A stretch of DNA of 64,000 nucleotides from Gnomoniopsis sp. IMI 355080 (GCA_027946555.1 JAPEVC010000204.1:1-64000); one strand, 5' to 3'; shown: positions 48,082 to 60,218, counted from the first letter of the stretch. Translations and numbers: made by a program. The notes: generated from the letters alone by a model not told the origin.

Positions 48082-48899
48082 AGATGGAGAAACGATCTTA
48101 CACATCTTACAAGTTGTTTGGGTACGATTGAAGAATCTGAGTAGTGGGCTGTTCCCAAGTCTTCCTGCTTGCAACATCTCAGCATTGTGGCCTCAGGACA
48201 ATTCCTGGTCTAATGCAAATTGCCAGTAGTCAAAGAGGGTTCCAAGTTAGACTTCATGCTCACATTTGAGTTGGTTTGGATCGTGTCCTGTGAGTTCGAT
48301 ACTTATGAGACTCATTCATCATCCTCTTATCGAGTTGAATCTTCTGGAATTAAGTTTAGCATTACCACTATCCCTCGTGGGCCCATAATTGTTTGTCTAT
48401 TGTTCACATAGTGAGGCACAAGAAAGCAGAAAGCAGGAAACGGACCCTTGAGAGGCCGTTCTGTGGAAGAGCCTCATAGAACACAGCTCTCCATTGGGTG
48501 ATATGCAGAGAGATAATGCTTGAGCACAGGAGGTCGTCTAAAGTGCAAGGAGCCACATGCCTACCAGGTAGGTAGGTACCCAGGTACCTTGTACTCATCA
48601 GCTGTGCTGAACCAGCACCTGACAGCAACATATTGTCTATTGTCTCATAGGCAACAAATGTGTTGAAAAAAAAAAGTGTTGATTGTGGCCGGTATGAGAT
48701 TACCGACGAACTTTGACTTTGTAGTAGTCCTAGTTGTGTATGTCTGCTGTAAATGGCCTCCACACTGATTGCGTGTCCCTTGGCCTGAAGAACTCATCTC
48801 AGGCCACACAATGATAAAAGTGACATGGCTGGTATATACATTTGAAGTCATGATCCCAAAAACACTGAGTCACGTCCTGGCTTCCTGATTGCTTTCCGT
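48082..48899. other. Intergenic between convergent genes
   Basis: Non-coding. A CCTACC/GGTAGG cluster occupies 48561-48590 and a run of A at 48665-48676. Nothing else supported. Confidence 0.6.
48561..48590. repeat. CCTAGGTA-family motif cluster
   Basis: CTACCAGGTA, GGTAGGTACC and CAGGTACCTT follow one another, giving overlapping self-complementary GGTACC cores. Confidence 0.6.
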
Positions 48900-50117
48900 T
48901 TACTTTCCTCCAATGATGTTGGCATTTGTTGTCAGCATCTTTGAGTCTGGCTTATACTTCCTTGACACCAATCTGACATCGTACTCCACATCAAGCGAAG
49001 CATAGTCATCTCCAGTCTTGGGCTTGAAGTCCAACAGCAAATCGGGCTTGACAGCACAGGCAACATCAGTCTCCAGCCATGGGTCGTCGTTGGGGTACAG
49101 CTGGGCTGTGACACCAATGTAATCAGGGTGGGTGACCTGTTTCGGGCGAAATCAGTCAGTCAAGAAATCACCGACAATCAAACCACTTTAGTTCATGACT
49201 ACTCACCATAATGTGGATGTGCGCCGGTCGGTTGGGGTGCCTGCCCATCAACTTCAACAGATCGGCCGAAGGGCCACTCGTATCGATGGCATACTCGGTT
49301 GGCTTCAAGCAGTAGAACCAGAACTCGCCCTTCTCGTTGGTCTTGAACTTGCCCCGGAGGTTGTGGCGCGTCTGGTTCTCCGGGTCAAAGACATCGTACT
49401 TGCCATTGGTGCTAGCCTGCCACATGTCAAAGGTTGCGTCTGGAATGCCGAGGCCGGTGTCGACATCCTTGACCACACCGTGGAAGAAAGTCACTTGGCC
49501 GTCCTTGGGGAGGTCCTGAATGACAGTGGCGCCGAGGTCGCGGAAAGGAGTCTCGGGCGACCAGAATGGCCCGAGGATGGTGGAGGAGGTGGGCTCGAGG
49601 CCCTTGTCGGTGACAATCTTGTGGTTGACTTCGTCGACGAGACTGCAAGGGGTTGGAGAATGCAAATGTCAGCCTTCTGGACGGAGGATTCTTTTTGACT
49701 TTGGTTTTGACTTTTTTGTTTTATTTATTTACGGCGCATGAACCAGGCCTGAGCACAAAACGCAACGCTTTGTTCAATTGGATGGTGGATCACTCACGAT
49801 TCAATGCCCAGGATATCGCACACCCGCCAAGCCTCGTTTCGGTTCGTCTTGTAGGCCTGACCGATGGCGTTGACGTAGTTAACGCCAATAATCCATTCTT
49901 CTTGGGTGAGCTCGACCTCACGAATGTGGTCGTGCATGTGGCGAATCAGCGAGCTGAGGATCTCACGGTGGCGGGGTTTTGTCTCGGGGCTCATGAGGTT
50001 GATGACGTTTTGGGTGAAGTTGGGGTCGAATTTGCTCGCGCCGTTGGTGTGGCCATTTGTAGCCTCCTTGGTGCCATTGGTACCATTGGCGGTACCGTTT
50101 GTGCCAACTGTCGCCAT
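48900..50117 (-). CDS. Intradiol dioxygenase (catechol/hydroxyquinol 1,2-dioxygenase)
   Basis: Three exons, 50117-49798, 49642-49207 and 49136-48900, 330 aa. The enzyme opens catechol-type rings between the two hydroxyls with Fe(III) and oxygen, feeding the 3-oxoadipate route. Iron ligands expected in the family are present: Y189 in GKYDVFD, Y224 in PTEYAI, and H248/H250 in PAHIHIM. An N-terminal helical dimer domain (RHREILSSLIRHMHDHIREV) precedes LGPFWSPETPFRDLGATV, which is closer to hydroxyquinol dioxygenases. Residues 4-26 are an unusual Asn/Gly/Thr-rich leader. No signal peptide; cytosolic. Genes for later pathway steps are not in this window. Confidence 0.92.
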
Positions 50118-52937
50118 TATGATTGTGTTGAGAGGCTGCTGTGTTCGTGCTGTTCCGTATGGAGTTGGTGTTGTAGCTGTGTAGCGGTCTTCTAGATTGC
50201 GATCGAGTTGTATTCGCAGACGGAGGGGAAAGTGACTATGGAGAGTGAAAGAAGATCAGGGGAGCGCACAGAGGAAGCGGACATGCTAATGTCACATAGT
50301 GGTATATGACATATATAGCTCTGGTCATAGGGCAGGGGTCGATCGACTCAAGTGTTGGACGGAAGAGAATTCGGCATTCTCCAACACCTCAGCCGGCTTA
50401 AACTTTCAACGCGGAGGAACATTGACCACACCGTTTTCAGTATGCGACACACCCTACGATAACGAGCTACCACGCACGCCACGCCACGAGATGGTGGGCC
50501 AAGCCGCAGCCGAGTCCGGGGACGACCAAATCATGGCCTGATGGTTTTGATTTCGACCTGTCTGAGTGGTTCTTTCCAGACGTTCCCCAGAATACTAAAT
50601 TCCCAAATCTGGGGGCTCGAGGAAAAGCGAATGTCCATAAAACAACCCTTGATGCTGGTTTCCCCAGATGCCCGGTTAAATTCTTAGCCGCATCCTTAGT
50701 GCAGCATATGAGACAATGGGAAAAATGAGGGGCATTTTTTCCCCCAACCCCGCGTCTAAATGACCTCCCTCATCCTTTCTTGTACTATGCATTACTTGGA
50801 AGGCTTGATCCACTTTGGGTTCTTGTGGTTTTATTCTGGTCGCTTGTTGAATATGTCTTTCCGTTTCGTCTCACACCTTCCATCGTTCTTCGCCTCTTCG
50901 CGTTGGCGCGTTTGCGCGCACTGTATTGCGTGCGAGGTCTTCATTCCTCTGCCGCTTGGGCCGGCTTTCGGCAAGCGCTAAGCCCCCCCACCGGCTCCAC
51001 CTAGCGGCTTGGGGTTCAAGTAACGCCGGTGATACCTGTAGTTGCAGTCAGGTCGGTCGTGCCTGGTAGGCTTGCGTTGGCCCGGTCTCTCCCGTCCAGT
51101 GCCAGCGGATGATTCCGAGGCATCGCTCCCGTAGTCGACGGCGCAAATTGTTGCTCACACAACACAGACAAGTGAATCTTAGCTTGTTGGCCTGTTCAGT
51201 GCTCACAGCTGGGGCAAAGAGTCAGGTGTACACCGTGTGGTGTAACAGTCTAAGCCCTCAAGGAAGACTGGTGAGATTATCATTATGGCAGGCTCCATAT
51301 TTGTTGACTTGGCCTCCACATCGGGGAGTATGCATAGCATTTTCTACACGGAATTTTGACGACATAGCCCCAGCCCTGGGTGGACAGGCGAACAATACTT
51401 GCCATGACGCGGTGAGGACCCTTTCTGTTCGGGACGAGACCAGTCACAGGGAGCTCATATTTGTTACGTCTTCGTGTGTAGGGTAAGCGCACTTTCGTCG
51501 CGCTTGGCTTTGGAGGGGACGTAATCTTCCATATATCGACATATCGCACTGGCCTCCGAGCGGTGTTGATCATGCAAAACGACGGGTGCCTCGCTTCCAA
51601 TGCGGGACATTGACTCTACTCTCCAAGATACCCTGGCAAAGCACCCAGATAGGTTTTTCTGTTGGACTCTGGTAGATACCTAGATAGTCACCGCCTTTCA
51701 GCTTTGCTTTTGCATCCATGATCGTCATGATTAGAGACCGGAGCTGGCTTCCGGGACCCCGGGTCCTTCGGATCTAAATCACCAGCGACCAAAGTCACGA
51801 GCTACTTGTTGCATCGTCCCATTGTACTCTTATGTGGCACTGTTGGGTGTAGTCAACCCTGGGCCCCAGGCTCGCGAGTCGTGGCGTGCGTGATATTGCT
51901 GTGTGTGAGAGTCTTGGCTGCGAACTCAGACCTTTGCTCTTTTACACTCGAGGTAGAGATTACAGTTCATCATGCTTGATATGCGGAACCCAGGAACCTC
52001 GAGTCGAGTAGCCGATATCAGTGTTGCACAGCATGGTCGGTATAAGACTAGGGGCCGAATCACGCGGGAAGAATTGCTCTGAGAAGTATACCCTAACTTC
52101 CAAACCGTTTCCTCGAAGTCAGGGCCAAGTACTGTTCTAGAGTCCATACCTACTTGATAGTTTCTCTGAAATGTTGTAGTGAGAGTTCTCAGCGGTCAAA
52201 ATTAGCGAGTCACTTGCGAAGTTTTGATTCAATCAAAGCAGCGTCCAGTCACATTCCACATGTGCATTGAGGTACCTCTCTACCCATAGGTATGTGTGAC
52301 AGTCGTTGTCGCTGTCCAAATTTCTCTACCTATCTAGGTACCTAGATAGGTAAATTCATTGGAAGCTTTGAAAAGATGTACATGGAATGTTGGCCTATAA
52401 CTCACAGCCCTGATGGAACCTGATGTCCTAATTTGTGTGCAGTGTAGACAGAGAGAGAGAGAACCAACATCGCTCTGGCCCACACTCAAAGATCTTTTCC
52501 ACTTCACAGAACTTTTCTTCCTGGGAGGCCAACCCATTCAGATATTCCTTAGGCTCTTGCAACGTTTCACCACGCAGACGTCTGTCTCTAGCTCAGGCGC
52601 TGCTGCATTTCTCTCATGCACAGTGGACGTCATCCGTATTTGTGCATTGGAAGCCTGTGTCACCGAATCTCATCTGTGTACTCTGGGTCCATACGATCAT
52701 CTCCAGGTTACTGATGTACATGACTTGCTCCTAGCTACATAACTCAGGTAGGTACCTCACAAGCACTACCTACACAGAGTGAAAATCCAATCAGTCCACG
52801 ATGCTACCCCCAATATATATGCTAGTCGGGGAGGTCTTTGAAGATCTGGATTTGGGAGGCTTCATCATCATACTTGTGCAGCAGACGAAAAGGAAACCAA
52901 TCAAGTCAAAATCGCTCGCCAGAAAGGACATAGCGCA
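50118..52937. other. Intergenic, 2.8 kb
   Basis: Divergent region between the dioxygenase and the next plus-strand gene. Several frames of 70-125 codons are present with no domain content; one at 52413-52742 has an ATG but is not recognisable. Palindromic motifs lie at 52263-52280, 52327-52352 and 52745-52760. Confidence 0.5.
52327..52352. repeat. 26-bp perfect palindrome of the CCTAGGTA family
   Basis: The left half TACCTATCTAGGT is exactly reverse-complemented by the right half with no spacer, so each strand reads the same. It is the longest perfect palindrome I noticed in the window. Confidence 0.85.
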
Positions 52938-53492
52938 ATGTCTTCGAATACCAATCAAAATTGCGAGTCTCGCCGCCACCACCGCCCTAAATTTGACCGC
53001 AAGAACAAGGGTCAAGACCGGTTTCTCAAAGCGACTCCCAGTATAATCATCTCCCTAACCCGAGGCACCTCATCTTTGAAAACACTGACTAAAGAGTAAT
53101 TAGGCACCGAGCTAGCCCCCGGCGTGGTCGAGCAGGCTGAGTGGATGAGGCACGAAAACGTTCTCCCCGGAGATGATCAGCGGGGCCGTCCAGCTCATCG
53201 AAAGGGTTATTATGAGCGAGGATTGGAACCAAGCCAGCATGGTTATCGAGATGCATATGGAGGTATGGCAATGGACGAACAACCCAGAGACAGTTTCGAA
53301 TTTGATGTCGAGCGAAATCAATCCAACGAATCATCCCAACGGCCTGGGAGCATAGACCACAACGACCCTGCGCGGTACAGTCCAGCTCTGACAAGAAGTA
53401 AAACTGCGTTGGAGCGAGATAATGAGAAGAGGGAAAGGAATCGGAGACGACGACAAAAGCAGCGCGATGCCGAGAGGTGTGTACTGTTCTGA
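52938..53492 (+). CDS. Small charged hypothetical protein with basic C-terminal helix (163 aa)
   Basis: Two exons, 52938-53040 and 53104-53492, joined through a 63-nt intron (donor GTATAA, branch ACTGACT). The N-terminus is Arg/His-rich (RRHHRPKFDRKNKGQDRF). The middle is hydrophilic with Gly/Tyr/Arg (HRKGYYERGLEPSQHGYRDA), and the end is a highly basic helix (ERDNEKRERNRRRRQKQRDA) like a nuclear signal or RNA-binding arm. I do not recognise the family. A further donor GTGTGT at 53477 could splice to an acceptor near 53528 and end the protein just after RDAER; the choice does not change the body. Nuclear location is inference. Confidence 0.6.
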
Positions 53493-54309
53493 GGCACGAA
53501 GAAAGTGATCCCGAGCGGATTGACGTAGATAGTGCTCAAGCTTACGGGCACACTCCTCCCTGAAACTCTAGGGATGTGACTTTAATCGAGTCCAGATTCG
53601 TGCTACGCTACAGAAGAGACTATCAGGCTCATTAGTCGATTTCCTACTGTGCCTGAGCATGCAAATAAGAATTTGTCTTTGGACTCGCATGTGCATATGC
53701 GTTTGCTCGATGTCTCTTCCAGGGGTCCAAAATTGGATGGGCTTCATATATCATTGTTCCTGTTGCGATAAGTATGTTGTGATTTTAGGGCATTCGTGAA
53801 ACTCAAGTTCTGTAGAGTCGCTATGAGATCCATGTAATACATATTGAGCCCAATTACATGACGATCATTTGCCACCTTTTGGCGATTCCTCCATACTCTT
53901 TCAAAATGCCAGACATGCTACCTGAGTTCCTTTATTCCAATGCAAGTCTTGGACTCGCTTGCCGCCCCGATTCAGATTGGAACGAGCATAGCATTGTGAT
54001 CTTGAGGCAGTCGTTCTAGCAGAAGTTGCAATACAGGTACTTTCACTGCACCTAGTTTACAAGGGTAGAAAACGGTCAGGCGAAACCACACAGAGCATGG
54101 ATTTGGCAAGTCAGATGAAAGGTCTCATAAATTGATCGCGTTAAGGAGGCTTAGGAACAGACGGTCCGCAAGCTGTCACGAGAAGCGGCACGTCCTTGAA
54201 CCTGGTAAGAATGCCCGCCGATACGCCGATATACGTCTGAGCAGAGTGAACACGCAGCAGAGTGTATATGATCCGTCCAACACAAATTCCCCCGTATCCT
54301 TCTCTGAGT
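53493..54309. other. Intergenic
   Basis: Shared 3' region of two convergent genes, about 0.8 kb; no coding signal seen. Confidence 0.6.
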
Positions 54310-54874
54310 TTAGAAAGAGTCATCCTGAGGCTCGAGCTTGGTGATGATGCTCTTGCCGCGCTTGGGAGCGGGCTCGTCCAGACCATCCTCACCACCCTCG
54401 TCCTCGACCTCGTCCTCGTCCTCGTCGACACGAGCAGCGACCTTTTTACCACCAACCGGCTTGGTCTTGTTGGTCGGACGGCCTCGCTTGGTAGGCGTAC
54501 GGTTGGCAGCTTCGCCTGAAGTGGCGTTGTCGGGAGAGGCTCCAACGTCTGCCGCCACAAGTTTGGCTTTGGCCAGCGACCTGATTGTTTTCAGCGGACA
54601 TGAGTGGGTTAGCGGGTGCAAGACGGTGTCAAAAGCACTGACCAGATTTTGACAGCCGAGTTCGGCTTGTCGTGACCGGTCAACTTCGCCAGGGCAACTT
54701 TGTCGATGGGAATCTGTGGCACGAGGCCATGGTCAGGGAAGTGTTTGAAAGCAGGAGAGATGTATGTCCACATACATTTCCATCAATGGCCAGCAGGCGG
54801 AGAACACAAATACAGGCTTTCATCTCAGCATCAGAGAGGCCGTAGGGGCGGTCGGTCGAGGGCTTGGGAGGCAT
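54310..54874 (-). CDS. AT-hook-containing hypothetical chromatin protein (146 aa)
   Basis: Three exons, 54874-54776, 54713-54643 and 54580-54310. Residues 12-65 (LSDAEMKACICVLRLLAIDG, then VALAKLTG and AVKIWSLAKAKL) look like a small helical, possibly winged-helix domain. They are followed by a disordered basic part with the AT-hook core KRGRPTNKT and a strongly acidic run (DEDEDEVEDEGGED), then a basic KRGKS end. Proteins of this layout are common but uncharacterised in Sordariomycetes. Binding to AT-rich DNA in the nucleus is inferred from the hook. Both introns are 62 nt and in matching phases. Confidence 0.8.
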
Positions 54875-55608
54875 CTTGACAGGTAGTGCTTCTCGAAGTT
54901 GTGAACCGATGAAGTGTCGGAAGTTGAGTGTAACGCCAGGAAAAGTAGACGCTTTTGAAGAACCAGGCAGTGGAAGAATTGCCAGGAAGAAAGATGGATG
55001 TTGCAGAAGAAGGAGCCAGGCTGCAATGGGTCTGGCTGAAGGTCAAGTCAGGCTGAGATGAGTGGAAGGGCTGCTGGGTGGGAGGGGAGATAGAGATACC
55101 GGGTGGAAGATTGTCAGCTTGATCAACGTGGCTCTAACTTGTATTGTTTCCCAAGCGTTGTCTCGCTGGCTGAGACGTTCACAGGACAACAAAATTGTAT
55201 AGAAGCTGCAGCACCAGAATATGAGATTGTGAATGTAGTCCAGGGGTTTGATGCAGCAGCGTGGTAAAGCACAAAGCTGAGTTTGGAACTTCTGGCTCGA
55301 TGAGTTTAAGGGGGTGTTATCATGAAGCAAGGCAGGCACCGATGCTATGGTTGATAGATAGATGTGTTTGGGAGGCTATGATATCAGGCCTTTGTGCACG
55401 AAGGCAGACGCCGCGAAAGCTATACTACTGATGTGCAATGTGCAATATGTAGGTGAATATATAACAAGCTGTGGGCCATTTCATAGAGGTACCACAGCAT
55501 CATGGACCAAGCGAATTTAACTTGACTGCTCCGAGCTATAGATTGTATAGGCCATTGTTCGAAATCAAGCAATGGAGAAGAAACTTTGCCCTTCCACCAT
55601 GGACCACT
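54875..55608. other. Intergenic
   Basis: Promoter of the AT-hook gene and 3' end of the deacetylase gene; nothing else supported. Confidence 0.6.
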
Positions 55609-56500
55609 TCAGCAGGTGTTCTGTCCATTGCTTGTGAAAGTTCCAGACTGGTAAGCGCCATTTGCATCTCCAAGACATTCAGCCACCTGGTGTTTGGTCA
55701 GCTTCAGCAAATTAGGAAGAGAGAGAGAGAAAATCAAAGAGGGCAGGTAGGAAAAAAACATGACCCACAGTGACGATCTTGAGGTTATTCTGCTTGGCCC
55801 AGTTGATCAACCAAGTTGTCAGAGTAGTCGCCGTGCTTTGATAGGTCTCATGCATCAAGGGAATGTGCCCATTCCCACTCGCCCCAGCTGCGGTGAACTT
55901 GGACTCGCTTGTGGCGACAGAAGCGCCATTCCAATCTTGAGAATCCACATCATTTGTAATGATCTTGTATCCCAACTGTGTCATGACACTGACAACGCTC
56001 CCCCCGGTCTCAAGATAGGGCGGACGCATATATGCGGGTTTCTTGCCAAAGATATTGACAAAGGCTTGTTCGTTCTTGGTCATTTCCGTGTTGAGTTGTG
56101 ACGCCGACATCGAGCCGACATGACCGTGCGACCAAGTATGAGATGCGACCTGATGCCCGCCGTCATAAGCAGCCTTGACTGCTGCAGCTTGGTTGTAGAT
56201 ACAACCTGGAATGACTGTTAGTGCGTGTAGAATTATTGAACTGTCCCAGCTTGGCTCACCATAGAGTGTCCCTGTGAAGAAAAAAGTGCCCTTCGCTCCA
56301 GCTGCGTTCAGCGTGTTGATCAGGCTCTGAGTGTATTGGTATGGACCATCGTCGTAGGCCAGTGCGAGTGTGTTCGGCGTGCTGCACTTTGTGTAGACCG
56401 TTCCTGGGGTGGTGGCCCTGTTGAAGATGGAAACTGGAGATTCCAAGGGCAGAGCGGCCCCTAAGGTCAAGAGGGAGCTGAAAATTGTGAGTGCGTGCAT
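55609..56500 (-). CDS. Secreted polysaccharide (chitin) deacetylase, CE4/NodB
   Basis: Exons 56500-56260, 56205-55769 and 55686-55609 give 251 aa. The start is MHALTIFSSLLTLGAALPLE, a signal peptide, since the frame further up begins with TTG. CE4 motifs: ALAYDDGP with D50/D51, the metal-binding H103 and H107 in SHTWSHGHVG, and AYMRPPYL. The enzyme removes acetyl groups from chitin oligomers or wall chitin with a divalent metal, which can mask chitin from plant detection. The first intron (54 nt) is in frame and stop-free and is easily missed. The last exon gives VAECLGDANGAYQSGTFTSN; its GTGGGT donor is chosen because the next GT leads to a stop. Confidence 0.92.
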
Positions 56501-59002
56501 TTTCCGTGACGATGTCTTCCTCGCAATATTCAAGGCAGCGATAAGTTCTGGATGTCTACGTCTTTATTCAATCATGAGAATTCATTACTGCACTTCGTTT
56601 TGTACTTATTCACCTGTAGCGAGGGACGCTCAATGCAAAATCACCATACCACCTGACGATGGACCCCAAGCCACCACAGATCAGCCTAACAGGCCTTTCA
56701 AATTGTCGTGATTGTCATCGCGCTCAGTGACTGGTTGTGTTTCAACTTGACCCGGCTTGGCGTCGAGGGGTATTTCATCCACAGTGGCAACTGGTGCTTG
56801 CCAAGCCGTTGTCAATATAGCGACTCAGTATGGTGTTTTATCAAAGGGCTGACTTCTATTTAGCCGTTCAATGGTCTGCAACATAGCAGGATTAAAGGGT
56901 CTCCCCCTGTGACGGCATTAGGGATATCCACTGTCCAAAGGCACAGTTCGATCTCAGATTAATGTTGATCTAAAACGAAGTCTGGCTAAGGAAAGGAAAG
57001 AAAAAGAGCCAGCTAAAGTCTCGTCGGACCGCTTGGTGTTTTGTGGTGGCCTGTGGACAGGGGAGCTGATTAGGTTACTGTGTAAGCCCTTTAGAGGCCC
57101 TTCAGGGATCAGGGCCTCACTTGCCATTCCGGTCCCCAAGCCTTTACACTCTCAGCACCCCCTTCCGGGCCGCATTTGGCAATGCCCAGATGCTTTTACC
57201 AATCGGTTGAACGGATTCAAGCCACTTGCACCGGCACGGAGGCCCAAAGCCATACTCACAAAGTGCCTAGGTAGGTAGTTGTGATGCAGTCGCCAAATGG
57301 TCTAGACGACGCGCATTGACGGTAAAAAGTCTGGGAATCCGTCTGTCATTCCGTCGCACAATTCGTCCGTCGATGCCAAGATTTATTGGGGCGTTCAGTT
57401 AGAGTCTACAACATCACCGTCACTGTTCAGCGCAGATTGGGATTGCTGATGGGTATTAGGGAGGAGCGTACTTCGGTTTGTGCCCAAGTCAAACCTCTCG
57501 CCCTAGGTATTTGGTGATATCGAAACTGTATCCTCCCATCAGCTGGAATGACCCCCTGAATCCAGTCTCAGAGCCTACTTAGGTCTGCGCCTTAGAAAAA
57601 GGAAATTGATTGGTCCTGCTCTGGAAATTCAAGTGTAAAGCGGGTCTCTGTCAAATCTGGCCAATCGTCTTACATCAATTCCACAAGCAGGGATAAGGGG
57701 GTGAGTAAATCTCAGTTTCTGCCATTTCTGGCCTACTGGCAGATTGGGTATCAGGGGCTGCGACATGGCTTCATCTCTCTACTTGTATTCCAAAGTACCC
57801 AGTGAGTGCTTGAACTTTTGGGGCTTCTCTTTTCTTCAATTATGCCTTCTTTCTCAATAGGTTTTGTGACCGAGGTTTGTCGTGGAGTCAGTCATTCAGG
57901 GGTTTGGCCAGTCCCGAGAGCTAAAATTTGACAGCCCTGACGTAGTTGACCTGGAACCCTAGCGAGTTCCTCTGAAAATAATCATTTAAAGTACGTAAGG
58001 AATAAATCGAGTTTTCAAATTGTGATACACGGTAAAGACAAACCATATCAGTCGACCATTGCTTTACAACACCTAGGTAGGGTTCTTTAGTTGTGTTGGA
58101 CACCGGCCGGTTGGTAGACATAGTCTGTGACACTATGGGAAAGGCCATTGTGTTTAGGTATGACGTTGAAAAAAAAAAAGGGAAAGAAAAGGTTGGGGGG
58201 GGGGGGTGCCGATGCTAAACGCAAATCGTTTGCGTCTACGAAGGTTCGCGGGATCTGTATCTGATCGATCTGCCGCAACTTTGTTGGCTTTTTTTTCTTA
58301 CTTTTCATTTCTGGGCCGACGGGAATATCTGTCTCCAAGAAGCTGAGCTTCCAGGCACTGCGCGGGCCAAAAGAAACGGCGATTCCAAATCTTGCGATCG
58401 ACAGCACAGCGTCACAAACCTATAATTCATCGCTTTCGCCTAATAGAATTCGAACTCAAGGAGCGATCTGGGCTCACGATTTCGCTGAGGAGCTAATTGA
58501 TTGCCTTGATTCGGATTTAGCTTTCACACACCTTCACACAATGTAACGGCGAGCGCATACGGCGCCCGGCTGGGGACCTGAGGAGCCCGGGGGATTGATT
58601 TTCACAAGCTTTCGCGTCGGGTAAGTCCGTCCATCCAACAACACAGGACACGCGGAGGTTAATGCAATACGAATACAGAACCGACATTTTGGGTTTCGTT
58701 GCTCGATGCCTTCAATGCCAAGCCATCAGGGACTTTACAACCCACAAAACGGGGCTGCCCGCCATATAAGCCCTCCAGGCCATGCGCGCGCCCTTCAGCG
58801 AAGATCCTATTCCGTTGGATTAAAGCCAAGTCCTAAATATGCTCAACTGTGGCTTGAAATTCGCTACCAGCAAGTTCTCCAGTCCTCAATTATGACCCAC
58901 AGCTCTTGGCAAACGACAAATTTTGTTTAACACCATCTCACACAAGTACTACCACCATACTTTGCGTGCGTTGCCCACCGGTACAAAAATTATACGAGTA
59001 AA
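56501..59002. other. Gene-poor region, 2.5 kb
   Basis: Non-coding as far as I can see. GCCTAGGTAGGTAG lies at 57265-57278 and ACCTAGGTAGGG near 58072. Homopolymer runs A11 (58169-58179) and G12 (58195-58206) are close together. Confidence 0.5.
58169..58206. repeat. Adjacent A11 and G12 homopolymer runs
   Basis: Eleven A at 58169-58179 and twelve G at 58195-58206. Such runs are prone to slippage and sequencing error; the G run could also fold as a quadruplex between molecules. Confidence 0.75.
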
Positions 59003-59587
59003 ATGGGCGGGCTTTCCCCGGGCCCGGTGGCCGGGGCGCTACCGCGCCCGCAGACCTCGGGCCCTCAACCACGTGTTCCAGACCGGAGAGATTGTAACCT
59101 CCGGCTCCATAACGGACACGCCGCTGACGAAATGAAATCCTATCGCGATATTCGTGAGCAAAATCGACCCCGAACTCCGGACTATGACGGTGATACGTCG
59201 TTTCCGTTTTCGCATTTGTATGTATTATGTAGTTGCATACCTGGCCAATTCGAAAACGCTGGTCTGAGAGCTCCGCATCTTGACTTTGTTTTGGTGGGGG
59301 GCTGAGCCACCAATGACGAGATTATGCTCGGACCTGCTGATGGCAGATACGACGCTTTGCAGAGAGACATTGTGTTGGCCACGAGTTACAATGCATCTCA
59401 GGTAATTCTACACGAAATGTTTTATCAACGACACCAAAGTTAAACCCTTGACTTCTAGAGGGGATATCTTGGATTCTGCAGCAGCCTAGCCTCGATCGAC
59501 AAGGCAGGTGTCAAACGTGAATTGGTGCACATCGTAAGATTCAAAAAGTGGACAAGCCACACTTACCCTGTGTATGTTCGTGTGTAA
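59003..59587 (+). CDS. Candidate three-exon gene, unknown function (132 aa)
   Basis: Exons 59003-59217, 59347-59401 and 59459-59587 join in phases 2 and 0 with no stop. The first donor is GTATGT (strong), the second GTAATT (weaker), and the second acceptor has a TTGACT branch. The N-terminal part is Gly/Pro/Arg-rich from a very GC-rich patch; the C-terminal part (GYLGFCSSLASIDKAGVKRE, then LVHIVRFKKWTSHTYPVYVR) looks like a real folded segment. It may be a real small gene or the decayed end of a larger one. No family recognised. Confidence 0.4.
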
Positions 59588-60218
59588 CCGTTGGATGATG
59601 CATAAGCACCGCATCTGCAGTTCCTCTACTATATCACAAAGGGGCGCTTTTGGCTGCCGAAAAGGACCTTAGCTTTGATCTGTCAGCACATGCGCTTACA
59701 GCTGTCTCTATCCACGGGGGGCTCGAAGGAGGGCCAAGGCAGGCGAAGTGGAAGGGCACACTCGTGATGTCAACCTTGAAAGAATTCAACTCGCAAGCAT
59801 GAATTTCCTGTTAAATTGATCCCAGGAGACTCACACAGCGTGTTTGTACTGGGCTGACGTTTCGAGGGCTTCGAAGTTGTGGCTCAGCGTGGCGGGTGGT
59901 AAGCGAGGAGGATTCCCCTGCTACCTTCCATGGAGCTGCTGCACATCTGCTCGGTACCTTCAAAACGGTGAGAGCTTACCGGCCAAATGTAATGCCTTCC
60001 AGGGAGGGGATCTTCGTATGAGCATGTTAAACCTTAGACAATCACTGGCTTCCAATCGTGGACGTTGAATGCCCCAAGCCAAGCTTCAGCGGTCACCGTT
60101 TCTATTAAGTACTGTACTTTCAGCCAACATCCCTGGCAGCATCGCGGCTGAAGACCTCTACAACAATCTCCTGATTATGAGCAGGCAAACTGACCCCCAC
60201 CTTCAAGGGTTCCAACAG

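Noticed and set aside
58990..59060. GC-rich patch suspected as transferred or vector DNA
   Set aside because: Too short and without vector-like features; it is explained by the first exon of the candidate gene or local bias.
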